From contig CP070652.1 of the NCBI GenBank assembly GCA_020354645.1, forward strand, positions 2,909,607 through 2,973,606: a DNA stretch of 64,000 bases, given 5' to 3'. The notes beneath the pieces are model-generated. The model did no database searches. It saw only the letters and a list, made by a program, of their open reading frames with translations, and had not been told where the DNA came from. Below are positions 8,352 through 17,671 of the stretch, piece after piece; the stretch's first letter is position 1, and every line of letters starts with the position of its first letter. A program made the position numbers and the translations under genes. This stretch comes from Deltaproteobacteria bacterium. GTDB taxonomy: Bacteria > Desulfobacterota > Desulfobacteria > Desulfobacterales > G020354645.

Positions 8352-10688
8352 ATGAATGATCAACATATAGCAAAAGTTTCCGGGAAAAAACTTGGCCAAC
8401 GCCTGGATTCAAGAATTCTGGAAGAAGAAATCCAGAAACTCATCAAGCTGGGTTATCGAAACCTGAATATAAGGGCTTACGGCCAGCATGGAATTGGCGG
8501 GCGTCTGTGGCGGGCAGACCATGATTCCGTTCATATAACGGTAGACGGTCAGGCCGGTCAACGTGTAGGTTCTTTCGGGTTTCCCAACACGGTTATTGAA
8601 ATTAACGGTCCTGCTTCCGATGATGTCGGCTGGCTGAATGCCGGCGCACGGATTGTTATCCATGGAAATGCGGGTAACGGCGTTGCCAATGCCATGGCTC
8701 AGGGCAAAATATATATTGCCGGCAATATCGGGGCCCGGGGTATGACCATGACGAAACACAATCCCCGGTTTGATCCCCCAGAGCTCTGGGTTCTCGGATC
8801 TGTGGGCGATTATTTCGGCGAATTTATGGCCGGCGGGGTTGCCGTAATTTGCGGTTATGAGGCCCAGAATCCTGAGAATGTTCTGGGTTATAGACCCTTT
8901 GTAGGTATGGTGGGCGGTAAGGTTTTTTTCCGGGGTCCTCATAATGGGTTCAGCCAACCCGACGCAAAGCTTACACCGATCGAGGAAGAAGATTGGAACT
9001 GGTTGGCTGAAAATCTGAAAATTTTCTTCCAGCGGATCCGCCGGCAAGAACTATTTGAGAAGCTTTCAGACCAAAGTCAGTGGCAGCTCTTAAGGGCGCG
9101 CACGCCCCAGGAAAAAGTCGGGCGTCGGCTGCGACCCATGAGTTTCTTCCGGCAGCAGGTTTGGAATAAGGAGCTTGGCCCGGGGGGTCTCATCGGAGAT
9201 CTCACCCAGGTGGACGGAAGTCCAATTTCGCTCATCACAACAGGTATACTGCGACGGTTTATTCCAGTTTGGGAAAACCGCAAGTACGCGGCTCCCTGTG
9301 AGGCAACTTGTCCGACGGGTATTCCCGTGTCAGAACGGTGGCGTCTAATTCGAGAAGGTCGCATGGATGAGGCGGTTGATTTGGCGCTTTCTTATACACC
9401 TTTTCCGGCAGCAATCTGCGGTTATCTATGTCCCAATCTGTGTATGGAAGCCTGTACCCGACAATCTGCTTTGATGCCACCGGTGGATGTGACAAAACTC
9501 GGACAAGCCAGCATCAAGGCCAAACTCCCAAAATTGCCTCCCGTTAGTGGGGGAAAAGTTGCCGTCATTGGCGGTGGGCCGGCCGGTATTTCAGTCGCTT
9601 GGATGCTTCGTCAGAAGGGACACGAAGCGATTGTGTATGACATGGCGCAGACTCTGGGTGGCAAAATGACCACAGTGATTCCGGGCAGCCGCATACCCGA
9701 ATCCGTTATTTCCAGTGAGATGGAGCGTGTCAAAGAGGTGATTCCACACGTTCATCTCCGGCAGAAGCTGGCAAGGCAAGATGTCCAGCAGCTGCGGGAA
9801 GATTTTGATGTTATCGTCATTGCCGTGGGTGCTCAGAAACCCATAACCCTTCCGATTCCCGGAAATGAGAGGCTGATTACGGCACTTGATTTTCTGAAGC
9901 AGGCAAAAACGAATAAAGCCAAACCGGGGAAGCGGGTTGTGATTATCGGCGCTGGAAATGTCGGATGTGATGTGGCCTCCGAGGCGCATCGGCTCGGCGC
10001 CCAAGAAATCACGCTCATCGATATCCAGCAACCGGCTTCCTTTGGCAAAGAAAGACAAGCGGCTGAAGCCGCCGGGGCCAGATTTTTATGGCCGCGGGTT
10101 GCCAGAGCAATTAGCGAAGCGGGCGTGGAACTTGCAACAGGAGAATTACTTCCGGCAGATTCGGTCGTTATTTCGATCGGTGATGCCCCGGATATTGATT
10201 TCCTTCCCCCGGAAGTATCAACAGAAAACGGATTTATTGCGGTTAATGAAAATTATCAGACAACAGATTCCAAGATTTTTGCTATTGGTGATGCTGTAAG
10301 GCCGGGATTGTTGACTGATGCGATCGGTTCGGGCAGAAAAGTTGCGCTGGCCATTTCAGAGATACTGGAAGGAAAACGCCCCGTCGGAGATAGCCGGATA
10401 ATGATCGACCGGAGCCGGGTCTCTTTGGAATATTTTGATCCGAGAATCATCGAATACAGCGATATGGACCAGTGTGGATCCCAGTGCTCTTCCTGCGGGA
10501 TCTGCCGGGATTGCGGTATATGTGTTGCCATTTGTCCCCAGACAGCCATCAGGCGGCGGGAAGATGATGGTCTCGTCGATGGTTATGAATATGTCGTGGA
10601 CGATACGCGCTGTATCGGCTGTGGTTTTTGTGCCGGTGCCTGCCCGGACGGAATTTGGGACATGGCGGAAAACGATCCGTTGGAGTAG
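8352..10688 (+). CDS. gltD: Glutamate synthase GXGXG domain fused to GltD-type oxidoreductase and C-terminal ferredoxin
   Basis: Three normally separate modules lie in one chain of 778 residues. Residues about 30-240 form the GXGXG beta-helix (repeats such as GQHGIGGRLW, GNAGNGVANAMAQG, GGVAVICGYE). Residues about 305-690 are GltD-like: an N-terminal cysteine cluster (CEATCPTGIP ... CGYLCPNLCMEACTR), an FAD site VIGGGPAGIS (about 400) and an NAD(P)H site VIIGAGNVGCD (about 528). The last 75 residues carry two ferredoxin clusters (CSSCGICRDCGICVAICP and CIGCGFCAGACP). The fusion would pass electrons from NAD(P)H or ferredoxin to the FMN subunit. I start at the ATG at 8352 (GGAAAA upstream); a TTG at 8328 is an alternative. 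It follows the FMN gene after 85 bp. Confidence 0.88.
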   Translation: MNDQHIAKVSGKKLGQRLDSRILEEEIQKLIKLGYRNLNIRAYGQHGIGGRLWRADHDSVHITVDGQAGQRVGSFGFPNTVIEINGPASDDVGWLNAGARIVIHGNAGNGVANAMAQGKIYIAGNIGARGMTMTKHNPRFDPPELWVLGSVGDYFGEFMAGGVAVICGYEAQNPENVLGYRPFVGMVGGKVFFRGPHNGFSQPDAKLTPIEEEDWNWLAENLKIFFQRIRRQELFEKLSDQSQWQLLRARTPQEKVGRRLRPMSFFRQQVWNKELGPGGLIGDLTQVDGSPISLITTGILRRFIPVWENRKYAAPCEATCPTGIPVSERWRLIREGRMDEAVDLALSYTPFPAAICGYLCPNLCMEACTRQSALMPPVDVTKLGQASIKAKLPKLPPVSGGKVAVIGGGPAGISVAWMLRQKGHEAIVYDMAQTLGGKMTTVIPGSRIPESVISSEMERVKEVIPHVHLRQKLARQDVQQLREDFDVIVIAVGAQKPITLPIPGNERLITALDFLKQAKTNKAKPGKRVVIIGAGNVGCDVASEAHRLGAQEITLIDIQQPASFGKERQAAEAAGARFLWPRVARAISEAGVELATGELLPADSVVISIGDAPDIDFLPPEVSTENGFIAVNENYQTTDSKIFAIGDAVRPGLLTDAIGSGRKVALAISEILEGKRPVGDSRIMIDRSRVSLEYFDPRIIEYSDMDQCGSQCSSCGICRDCGICVAICPQTAIRRREDDGLVDGYEYVVDDTRCIGCGFCAGACPDGIWDMAENDPLE

Positions 10689-10765
10689 GTAACAACAAAA
10701 GACAGCTTAAGTTATAGACACGGGTTATGGACGATATTACTTATGTAATAGGGAGCCAAAAGATA

Positions 10766-12193
10766 ATGACCAGAGACTGTGGTGAAAAACCGCGTGAATC
10801 TTGCGGCATTTTCGGAATTCACGGAAATTCTGAAGCCGCCAAATTAACCTATTTTGGACTCTATGCCTTGCAGCATCGCGGGCAGGAGAGCGCAGGGATA
10901 GCGGTTATGCGGGACCAAGCCCTTATCGCTCATAAAGGTATGGGGCTTGTTCCGGAGGTTTTTGACATTGCCCGTTTGGAGCAGCTGCAAGGAAGATCTG
11001 CCATCGGGCATGTAAGGTATTCCACAACCGGCAGCTCCGTTCTTGACAATGCCCAACCGTTTGTCGTTCGTCACAAGACCAAATCATATGCGGTTGCTCA
11101 CAACGGTAATCTGGTTAATGCACACGTGCTGAAGAATGAACTCGAGGAATCAGGATCTATCTTTCAAACGACCATGGACAGCGAGATCGTTTTACACCTG
11201 TTCGTACGCAATTTAAAACTTGGTTTTGAAGAGGCCCTTCTTGCCACCGTCACCAGGCTGAGAGGTGCATATTCCATCGTCATGCTCACAAGCCGGGGTG
11301 AAGTTATCGGTATAAAAGATCCCAATGGATTCAGACCCTTATGCCTCGGCAGATTAAATGATCAATATGTTTTGGCCTCCGAAACATGTGCGCTTGATCT
11401 CGTTGAAGCCGAGTTTGTGCGGGAGCTTGATCCCGGTGAAATTGTTATTATCGGTGATGCCGGAATCAAGAGCTTGAATCCGCATTCCACGATTAGGCCC
11501 GCTTTTTGTATTTTTGAATTCATTTACTTTGCACGACCGGACAGCACCATGTATGGTCGGAATGTTTATCTGACTCGCAAGGCCCATGGCAGACGCCTTG
11601 CAGCAGAGGCCCCGGTAGATGCCGACCTGGTCATGCCGTTCCCGGACTCCGGTACCTATGCAGCATTAGGCTATTCTGAAGCATCCGGCATCCCTTTTGA
11701 GATGGGAATGATCCGGAATCACTATGTGGGCCGAACATTTATTCAACCCACGCAGGACATGCGCGATTTTGGCGTGAGAGTAAAACTGAATCCGGTAAAA
11801 GAACTTCTCAAGGGCAAAGATCTTGTTATCATCGAAGATTCAATAATCCGGGGTACCACCGCAAAAACCAGAATAAAAACCCTGCGGCAACTGGGCGCCA
11901 ATCGGATACATATGCGTGTGAGCGGTCCTCCCCATCGTTTTCCATGTTTTTATGGCATTGATTTTTCAACCAGAGGGGAGTTGATCGCCGCCAGCAAGTC
12001 GGTCGAAGAACTGAAAAATTTTCTGGGCCTGGATTCGTTAATTTACCTCAGTATTGACGGCCTTTTACAATCTACCGGGGTTGAGAACCCCGACAAAAAT
12101 CTCTGTAAAGCATGTTTTGACGGATGCTATCCGGTGGAATTTGATGCGGGAGTTTCTAAAGACTGTCTTGAAAGAAAGCAGACGATCTGTTAA
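10766..12193 (+). CDS. purF: Amidophosphoribosyltransferase PurF, Fe-S type
   Basis: PurF makes phosphoribosylamine from PRPP and glutamine, the first step of purine synthesis. From the ATG at 10766 the nucleophile cysteine (CGIFGIHG) is residue 13, so a 12-residue propeptide would be removed, as in the Bacillus subtilis type. Class II amidotransferase motifs (LQHRGQESAG, GHVRYSTTG, AHNGNLVN) come first and the PRPP loop VIIEDSIIRGTT is near residue 353. Cysteines in FCIFEFIYFARPDS, HRFPCFYGID and LCKACFDGC match the four ligands of the 4Fe-4S cluster of that type. An upstream ATG at 10727 is in frame but GGGAG lies before 10766. It follows the glutamate synthase genes after 77 bp, placing two glutamine-consuming enzymes together. 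Confidence 0.92.
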   Translation: MTRDCGEKPRESCGIFGIHGNSEAAKLTYFGLYALQHRGQESAGIAVMRDQALIAHKGMGLVPEVFDIARLEQLQGRSAIGHVRYSTTGSSVLDNAQPFVVRHKTKSYAVAHNGNLVNAHVLKNELEESGSIFQTTMDSEIVLHLFVRNLKLGFEEALLATVTRLRGAYSIVMLTSRGEVIGIKDPNGFRPLCLGRLNDQYVLASETCALDLVEAEFVRELDPGEIVIIGDAGIKSLNPHSTIRPAFCIFEFIYFARPDSTMYGRNVYLTRKAHGRRLAAEAPVDADLVMPFPDSGTYAALGYSEASGIPFEMGMIRNHYVGRTFIQPTQDMRDFGVRVKLNPVKELLKGKDLVIIEDSIIRGTTAKTRIKTLRQLGANRIHMRVSGPPHRFPCFYGIDFSTRGELIAASKSVEELKNFLGLDSLIYLSIDGLLQSTGVENPDKNLCKACFDGCYPVEFDAGVSKDCLERKQTIC

Positions 12194-12348
12194 TCTAGAT
12201 ATGTCCGGCGCAATGGAAAGGAAAATTGGAAAGGAAAATTAACCGGCGCTTTTCTGTATCGGAATAAGGCACTTAATTACATTTATAGTGCTCCGATCCC
12301 TCAATTAACTGCTAGAGAAGACACGGCGATGGAAAAAGCGAGGCAATT

Positions 12349-12846
12349 ATGATTGAATCAAAATATCTCAAAGAGAATATAGAAAACATTCAGAAACTGA
12401 TGACAATTCCCGCCTTGAAGAATTTCGAAACCAGAAGTCTCGGCAAACTGCTCAGACTGAGCAAAGTGAGGCAATACGAAGACGGTGAACGCATCATCAA
12501 AGAGGGCGATTTGGATCCCTGGCTCTACTTTCTTCTTTCCGGAAAAATACGAATCACCAAAGAAAATCTTGATATCGGTACCATAGACCGGAAGGGTGAA
12601 ATATTTGGTGAGATGCGAATAATAGACAGTCTGAGCAGATCCGCATCCGTATATGCGGTCGGCAAAACCGTCTGTCTGGCAGTTGACACGTCTGCCAAAG
12701 AACGGCTCTCTTCCGAGGGAACCATCGACGAAAGACTCGATTTCTTACTGCTGCTTTACAGGATTTTTGCAGAGTATATGTCCATCCGGCTTCGTTTAAC
12801 CAACGATGAACTGATAAGGGCTAAAAAGCAGGCTGCAGCTCTTTAA
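12349..12846 (+). CDS. Cyclic-nucleotide-binding-domain protein without DNA-binding domain
   Basis: The 165-residue protein is a single cNMP-binding fold of the Crp/Fnr type (about residues 20-135), with YEDGERIIKEGDLDPWLYFLLSGKIRI and the phosphate-binding-cassette region GEIFGEMRIIDSLSRSASVYA. The usual helix-turn-helix after the C-helix is missing: the C terminus (FAEYMSIRLRLTNDELIRAKK) looks like a long helix suited to dimerisation. It therefore looks like a sensor or regulator acting by protein contact. It lies 9 bp upstream of a radical SAM gene, so the two are probably coexpressed and may work together. Ligand identity cannot be read from sequence. Confidence 0.8.
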   Translation: MIESKYLKENIENIQKLMTIPALKNFETRSLGKLLRLSKVRQYEDGERIIKEGDLDPWLYFLLSGKIRITKENLDIGTIDRKGEIFGEMRIIDSLSRSASVYAVGKTVCLAVDTSAKERLSSEGTIDERLDFLLLLYRIFAEYMSIRLRLTNDELIRAKKQAAAL

Positions 12847-12855
12847 AAAAATGAA

Positions 12856-13854
12856 ATGAAAAGAACTGTTTCTTTTTCTCAGGATTCTACCAATGTATTT
12901 TTCCATATCCTCACCAACTGCAATCTTAAATGCCGCTATTGTTATATTAACCGCGCCCAGCACGGTGATATCACCCTGCCCTTGACCACCATAAACGCAT
13001 GGCTCAATACATTTGCTGACCAGAACAAAGGCGCCAACCTTGTTTTTCTCGGCGGCGAACCCACCTTGCATCCCAAACTTCCGGCCGCAATAAAAACGGC
13101 AAGCCGTCTGGGTTACGGGTCCATAACTGTTGACACAAACGGATACCTTTTTCACGATATCCTTTTCAAAGTCCATCCCGATGAAGTCGATTATTTCAGT
13201 TTCAGCCTGGACGGTGCAGCTCGCAGCACAAACGATCGAATTCGAGGAGCAGGGTGCTATGATACATGTATCGCCGGTATCAAAGAGGCTGTTTCCAGAG
13301 GTTTTTCTGCCAGCCTTATTTATACCATCAGCAGCGTCAATATCGATGAACTCGAATTGCTGGGGACCCTGCTGGAAGATTTACCTATCGACCGATGCTT
13401 TTTTCAGGTTATCGGCATCCGGGGAAGATCGAAAGCAAAACAACGGGATAAGCTTCAAGTGTCCCGGTCCGAATGGTTGGAGAAAATACCAGCCGCTGCC
13501 GAGCAGATTGCCCAACTCGGCATTACGGTTACTTATCCAAGGGTATTTTTAGCACCGTCAGAACCATTTCAGTGTGCTGGACAGGTTGCCGAAAATTATT
13601 TCATTTTTCCCAACGGGCGGGTTTATCAATGTCCGCTGTGTGAGGACTTTCCGGTCCACAGTCTATTTATTAAAGACAATCAACTCATGGAAACGGAAAG
13701 CATTAACGAAAAAGATCTTTTCCAGCTTGAAATCCCGGAAGGGTGCGTTATGAACAAGCTAATCCAGCCGGGTAATCTTTGTTACAGCGAGGACGGCACC
13801 CCGCTGCATAAGGTTGGGTGCTGTCTGCTGAAAGAAGAAATCAGCTATAAATGA
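12856..13854 (+). CDS. Radical SAM protein with cysteine-rich C terminus
   Basis: The motif CNLKCRYC at residues 22-29 is the CX3CX2C signature that binds the SAM-cleaving 4Fe-4S cluster, followed by the GGEP motif (FLGGEPTLHP). The C-terminal third contains at least seven cysteines (FQCAGQ, YQCPLCEDF, CVMNK, LCYSED, GCC), suggesting a SPASM/twitch-like auxiliary cluster region. Family members modify peptides or cofactors; the substrate here is unknown. It follows the cNMP-binding gene by 9 bp and is followed by a terminator at 13904, so these two form a short transcription unit. No small precursor peptide gene is visible next to it. Length of 332 residues is usual for the group. Confidence 0.85.
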   Translation: MKRTVSFSQDSTNVFFHILTNCNLKCRYCYINRAQHGDITLPLTTINAWLNTFADQNKGANLVFLGGEPTLHPKLPAAIKTASRLGYGSITVDTNGYLFHDILFKVHPDEVDYFSFSLDGAARSTNDRIRGAGCYDTCIAGIKEAVSRGFSASLIYTISSVNIDELELLGTLLEDLPIDRCFFQVIGIRGRSKAKQRDKLQVSRSEWLEKIPAAAEQIAQLGITVTYPRVFLAPSEPFQCAGQVAENYFIFPNGRVYQCPLCEDFPVHSLFIKDNQLMETESINEKDLFQLEIPEGCVMNKLIQPGNLCYSEDGTPLHKVGCCLLKEEISYK

Positions 13855-13903
13855 TGGATATCAATTCGGTGGTGATGACTACAAAATATATACCGCTTGT
13901 TAT

Positions 13904-13930
13904 AAGCCCCGAGAGAGGGCTATTTTTTTT
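13904..13930 (+). terminator. Rho-independent terminator after the radical SAM gene
   Basis: AGCCC (13905-13909) and GGGCT (13917-13921) form a short stem with a 7-nt loop, directly followed by ATTTTTTTT. It closes the cNMP/radical SAM unit. The stem is short, so efficiency may be modest. Confidence 0.6.
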
Positions 13931-13992
13931 GCCGACAATAAAATCGTTATCCGTGTTCGGTGGAATGTTATAAACGTCAGGAAAATACATCC

Positions 13993-14292
13993 ATGTCTGC
14001 GGTGAAAACCATTCGTCAGCAGATCATTATGCTTTTGAATGACGCGGAGATGACTGCCTTGGAGTTGTCACAATCTTTGGGAATTCAGGAAAAGGAAGTC
14101 TACGATCATTTACCACACGTTTACCGATCCGCAGTTGCTCGGGGCCACAGACTACGGATTCGTCCAAGCGAGTGTTTGAAATGTGGATTTGTTTTCAAGG
14201 ATAGGAACCGATTCACCCCTCCCGGGCGCTGTCCCAGATGCAAGGGAACATATCTTCAAAAACCGGCCTTTAAGATTTTCCAATCCAAGTGA
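13993..14292 (+). CDS. Small HTH plus zinc-ribbon transcriptional regulator (COG3357-like)
   Basis: The 99-residue protein has an N-terminal winged-helix/HTH segment (MTALELSQSLGIQEKEVYDHLPHVYRS, residues about 18-45) and a C-terminal zinc ribbon with two CX2C pairs (CLKCGF and CPRCKG). This combination matches predicted regulators grouped as COG3357. Start: the ATG at 13993 has AGGAAA 8-12 nt upstream; an ATG at 13960 lacks a site. It is flanked by the terminator at 13904 and by the convergent ychF gene. Its targets are unknown; the zinc ribbon may sense metal or redox state or only stabilise the fold. Confidence 0.7.
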   Translation: MSAVKTIRQQIIMLLNDAEMTALELSQSLGIQEKEVYDHLPHVYRSAVARGHRLRIRPSECLKCGFVFKDRNRFTPPGRCPRCKGTYLQKPAFKIFQSK

Positions 14293-14324
14293 TGGCCCGA
14301 TTTATCGATTGATGGTATTTGAGG

Positions 14325-15356
14325 TTACACGTTAAACCGGATATACACGATATCGCCATCGTTAATTTGGTAGGTTTTACCCTCCAGCCTTACCGTTCCT
14401 TTCTTGCGGGCTGCTTGGTAAGAACCGGCGCTCATCAGGTCTTCATATGAAAGAACCTCGGCCCGGATGAAGCCTTTCTTCATGTCGGTATGGATGACTT
14501 CGGCGGCATCGATGGCACAAGTTCCCTGTTTAACCGTCCAAGCTCTGACCTCTTTATCTCCGATCGTAAAGAAGGCAATCAATCCCAACAATTCATAGGA
14601 TCGCTTAATAACGCGGTCCATTGCGGATGCCGTAATATTGAACTCTGTCAAAAATTCGCTCGCCTCTTGCTCTGACATCTGCGCAAGTTCCTGCTCGAGT
14701 TTGCCGCGAATGATAAGGCAATTTTCACGGGAGGTTACCTCTTCGACTTCGGGTAACGTGTCGTCGTCATCTTCATTATTAAATAAAACCAGCATCGGTT
14801 TGGCGGATAAAAATGCATATCCTCTCAGATTCTGAGCGGACGCAAGATCGGAAAACTTCCTCAGCGGGATTTCGTTTTCAAGGTTTTTAAGGCAATCGTT
14901 TAGTAGGGATATTTCCTCAGCGTCAGTTTTTTTGCCGCGCTTTTTATCGAGTTCCAGCCGTTCCAGCCGTTTTTCAATCACAACAAGATCGGCGAGTATC
15001 AGTTCCTGGTCGAGTTCGTGAAAATCGGCATAGGGTTTCGGATCTTCAAAACCGTAGACTTTAAAATTACGAATGGTATGGATCAAAGCATCGCAGTCTC
15101 TAACTTGCGTCCAAATCAGCTGATCTGTGCCCCTTTCCCTTTTGTGCTCCGGCATACCGGGCAGAAGATACTCTACCTGGGCATAGATTAATTTTTCACG
15201 TTTATGCATCTCGTTTAAAACATCCAGCCGTTTGTCAGGCACTCGAACAGTACCGATGCGGGTTTCACCCTTGGGACCGGCGGCCACATTTTGGGTTAAT
15301 GCTTCAAATATGGTTGCTTTGCCTGAACCCGGCAGGCCAATTATTCCTAACTTCAT
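14325..15356 (-). CDS. ychF: YchF-type translation-associated ATPase/GTPase
   Basis: The 343-residue protein has a P-loop at residues 7-15 (GLPGSGKAT) and a C-terminal TGS-like domain ending in GTVRLEGKTYQINDGDIVYI, with the conserved AWTVKQGTCAIDAAEVIHTDMKKGFIRAEV block typical of YchF. The usual G1 sequence is GLPNVGKST; here it is altered but keeps GxxGxGK. The specificity motif is degenerate (FNNED), in line with YchF proteins binding ATP as well as GTP. It is about 20 residues shorter than Escherichia coli YchF and may be a paralogue. GGGAGATAA lies about 8 nt before the ATG. It is convergent with the HTH gene. Confidence 0.85.
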   Translation of the reverse strand: MKLGIIGLPGSGKATIFEALTQNVAAGPKGETRIGTVRVPDKRLDVLNEMHKREKLIYAQVEYLLPGMPEHKRERGTDQLIWTQVRDCDALIHTIRNFKVYGFEDPKPYADFHELDQELILADLVVIEKRLERLELDKKRGKKTDAEEISLLNDCLKNLENEIPLRKFSDLASAQNLRGYAFLSAKPMLVLFNNEDDDDTLPEVEEVTSRENCLIIRGKLEQELAQMSEQEASEFLTEFNITASAMDRVIKRSYELLGLIAFFTIGDKEVRAWTVKQGTCAIDAAEVIHTDMKKGFIRAEVLSYEDLMSAGSYQAARKKGTVRLEGKTYQINDGDIVYIRFNV

Positions 15357-15394
15357 AAGGTATTATCTCCCGATGACCGGTTGGCTTCCCTGCA

Positions 15395-15421
15395 AGCCCC
15401 GACTTTTCTTTAGGGGAAGCT
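15395..15421. repeat. Short hairpin between asmA-like gene and ychF
   Basis: AGCCCC (15395-15400) pairs with GGGG and GCT (15413-15421) around an AC/T-rich loop. It may be a weak minus-strand processing or termination signal after the AsmA-like gene, or a decayed relative of the hairpins at 5361 and 62284. Confidence 0.3.
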
Positions 15422-15454
15422 ATCTGAAATAGATATTTTCCTTTATTTGGCGTC

Positions 15455-17470
15455 TCATTCTTCCAACAATTGTTTCAGAAGTCCTTTGGCTGTATCTTCA
15501 AAAGGTTTGTATTTTTCTTTTTTAAATATTTTCTTAAACTTCGAGGATTCAATTATTTTCTTTCCCAGGTTCTTTTTTACGATACCTTCCACATCCGGCC
15601 TGAATTTTGGTTCACCGAAACTGCCGGAGATGAGCACCGGTACCACTATTTCAGATGCTTGCGCTTTGCTGATTTCCGCGAATGCCGGATCTACCCTGAT
15701 GTCCAGAATTTCTTTGACCAGGTCGGCCTTACCGGCAGCCTTGACACGAACCAAATCTGACTCCAAATAGGTTTGATTCGAATAAAAGACGCCCCGTGTA
15801 ATCGAAAATGGAACTTGAAATTTTGTAAACCTGGTCCGGGGTCTTTGGGTGCCGGTTTTGGAAAATCCGTATGAACCATCTATATTCCGTACCATACCAA
15901 CCAGGTCGATACCGATAATCGCCCCCCTATTGACACGGAACTCTCCGGACCCGTTGAGCGTTTTTCCAATCCGTTTAGCGGTATCGCCTGTCCCGCGCAG
16001 CATAACTTGCGCATTAACCGTTCCTTCGAGTAAATCCTTTTGCCAAATATCCTGAAGCAGCGGGCCCAATTGTACATTACTTGCGGATATCCTCAAGTGA
16101 CTGTTGGGGATTTTTTTTCTGAAGTTTACACTCCCGGATGCCGCGATGTCACCACCGTAGAATTTTAAGGTTACCGGCGCAAGATGCAGGATGCCGTTTT
16201 TGCCGGATGCCGTTGCCTCAAAATTGTAAATCATCACCTGGCTGACCCTAACCTTTCCGGTTCTGATAGATCCTTTCAGGGCAATCTGCCGCAGTATGTC
16301 GTAAGCTGTCTTTCTGCGTGCAGGTGCCTTATGGTTGGATTTTTGGGTCGTTTCGGATTTCGAGGGGGAGCCTTTTTGATACCATTTTGCCGGCAGATAA
16401 CGGTTCAGGTCGATTTGGTCCACAGAACAGTCAAATGAGATGTCCGGCTTGGAAAAATCATCAATCTTGACCGAAAAATTGATTGTGGTTTCATCGATGT
16501 CCAAGACCCCATCGGTGACGGCTAGCCTTTGTAAATTTCCCCTCAGGCGTGCGCTGAATGCAACCCGATTAAATGCCGTCTTGTCCGAAGGTGTCATCGC
16601 AAAAGGCTGGCCCATTTTATCCGCCAGTTTTGGTACTGAAAAGGAAGAACTCTTGACGGAAAGATCAAACCGTAATTTGTCGACGGGGTCCTTCATATGA
16701 CCTTCAATGTCCATTTTCAGTTGCTGCAATGCAGTGATGGAAAGGTTGATGGGAACGGTCGCCTGGCCCGGGGCGGTTCCCAGCGGTCCCACGTTTCCCC
16801 TGACCGTCAGCGGTTGTCCGGCCGCTGTGGCAGACAAGGCAATTCGAACCGGTCGTACTAGGGATACATCCTTAAGGTCCATATTTAAATTTGAGATTTC
16901 ATAACGCACTTCTTTGCGATGGTCGATCCACAGAATCGAGCCATCGGTGATTGAAAAGCGGTCGACGGCCAGATCACTGAACGGCAATGCAGCGGAAGAA
17001 CTGTCCTGCCAAGACGTCTTCCCAGTGATATTTGAAGCTACAGAAGCTTCATCAGGAGATTTGCTGATTCCTTTCCAATTTGATTGACCATCGGCGTTTT
17101 TAATAAGTGCAATCTGCGGCCCATTTAAAATAAAGCGTCTTATTTGAATATCCTTGAAACGCGAAAACAAGAACGGGAAAAGTTTCAGCCTTGCTTCGAA
17201 ATTTTTTACGGTTATGAAATTTTCTTCTTTAAATTCGGGGGGATTTCCCACCTGAAGAGCGCTAAATGACAGCATGGTGCTTGGGAACAAGGACATCCGG
17301 AGATCATTGCCGACCTGAAAGGGTCGGCGAGTAGCTTTAGCCAGGTGCTTTTCGATCAGGGGTTTGTATTTTTGAGCGTCCAGGAAAAAAGGGATGGTGA
17401 GCAGTACGGCCAGTATAACCACCAGCAGGCCGCATCCAGCTAATGAGACCAGTTTAATCACTCTTTTCAT
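15455..17470 (-). CDS. AsmA family envelope protein
   Basis: The 671-residue protein starts with one membrane anchor (residues about 5-30, LVSLAGCGLLVVILAVLLTI) followed by FFLDAQKYKPLIEKHLAKAT, the characteristic AsmA beginning (dAxxYKpxIexxl). The rest is repetitive beta structure, with the C-terminal AsmA region near residues 490-620 (NGSGEFRVNRGAIIGIDLV, VKAAGKADLVKEILDIRVDP). AsmA-like proteins are chorein-type lipid conduits of the periplasm in Gram-negative bacteria. Topology is N-in with a large periplasmic part. It lies on the same strand as ychF and the ABC exporter genes but is separated from the latter by about 200 bp. Confidence 0.88.
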   Translation of the reverse strand: MKRVIKLVSLAGCGLLVVILAVLLTIPFFLDAQKYKPLIEKHLAKATRRPFQVGNDLRMSLFPSTMLSFSALQVGNPPEFKEENFITVKNFEARLKLFPFLFSRFKDIQIRRFILNGPQIALIKNADGQSNWKGISKSPDEASVASNITGKTSWQDSSSAALPFSDLAVDRFSITDGSILWIDHRKEVRYEISNLNMDLKDVSLVRPVRIALSATAAGQPLTVRGNVGPLGTAPGQATVPINLSITALQQLKMDIEGHMKDPVDKLRFDLSVKSSSFSVPKLADKMGQPFAMTPSDKTAFNRVAFSARLRGNLQRLAVTDGVLDIDETTINFSVKIDDFSKPDISFDCSVDQIDLNRYLPAKWYQKGSPSKSETTQKSNHKAPARRKTAYDILRQIALKGSIRTGKVRVSQVMIYNFEATASGKNGILHLAPVTLKFYGGDIAASGSVNFRKKIPNSHLRISASNVQLGPLLQDIWQKDLLEGTVNAQVMLRGTGDTAKRIGKTLNGSGEFRVNRGAIIGIDLVGMVRNIDGSYGFSKTGTQRPRTRFTKFQVPFSITRGVFYSNQTYLESDLVRVKAAGKADLVKEILDIRVDPAFAEISKAQASEIVVPVLISGSFGEPKFRPDVEGIVKKNLGKKIIESSKFKKIFKKEKYKPFEDTAKGLLKQLLEE

Positions 17471-17671
17471 GGCAAAAGCATCGGCATTATTCAGGGATAT
17501 TCAACTTGCCGGCAAAAAAATACCCCTCGCTTGAACCGGTTTAAATATAATATTTTCCGGAACGTAATTATGACCATTGCTATAACCTGAATTTTGCAAG
17601 ATTCAGGTATGAAGTATCCTATTTAACCACGGCTGGTGTCAAGCAGCAATTCAGAAGGGGCCGAAGGGCGC

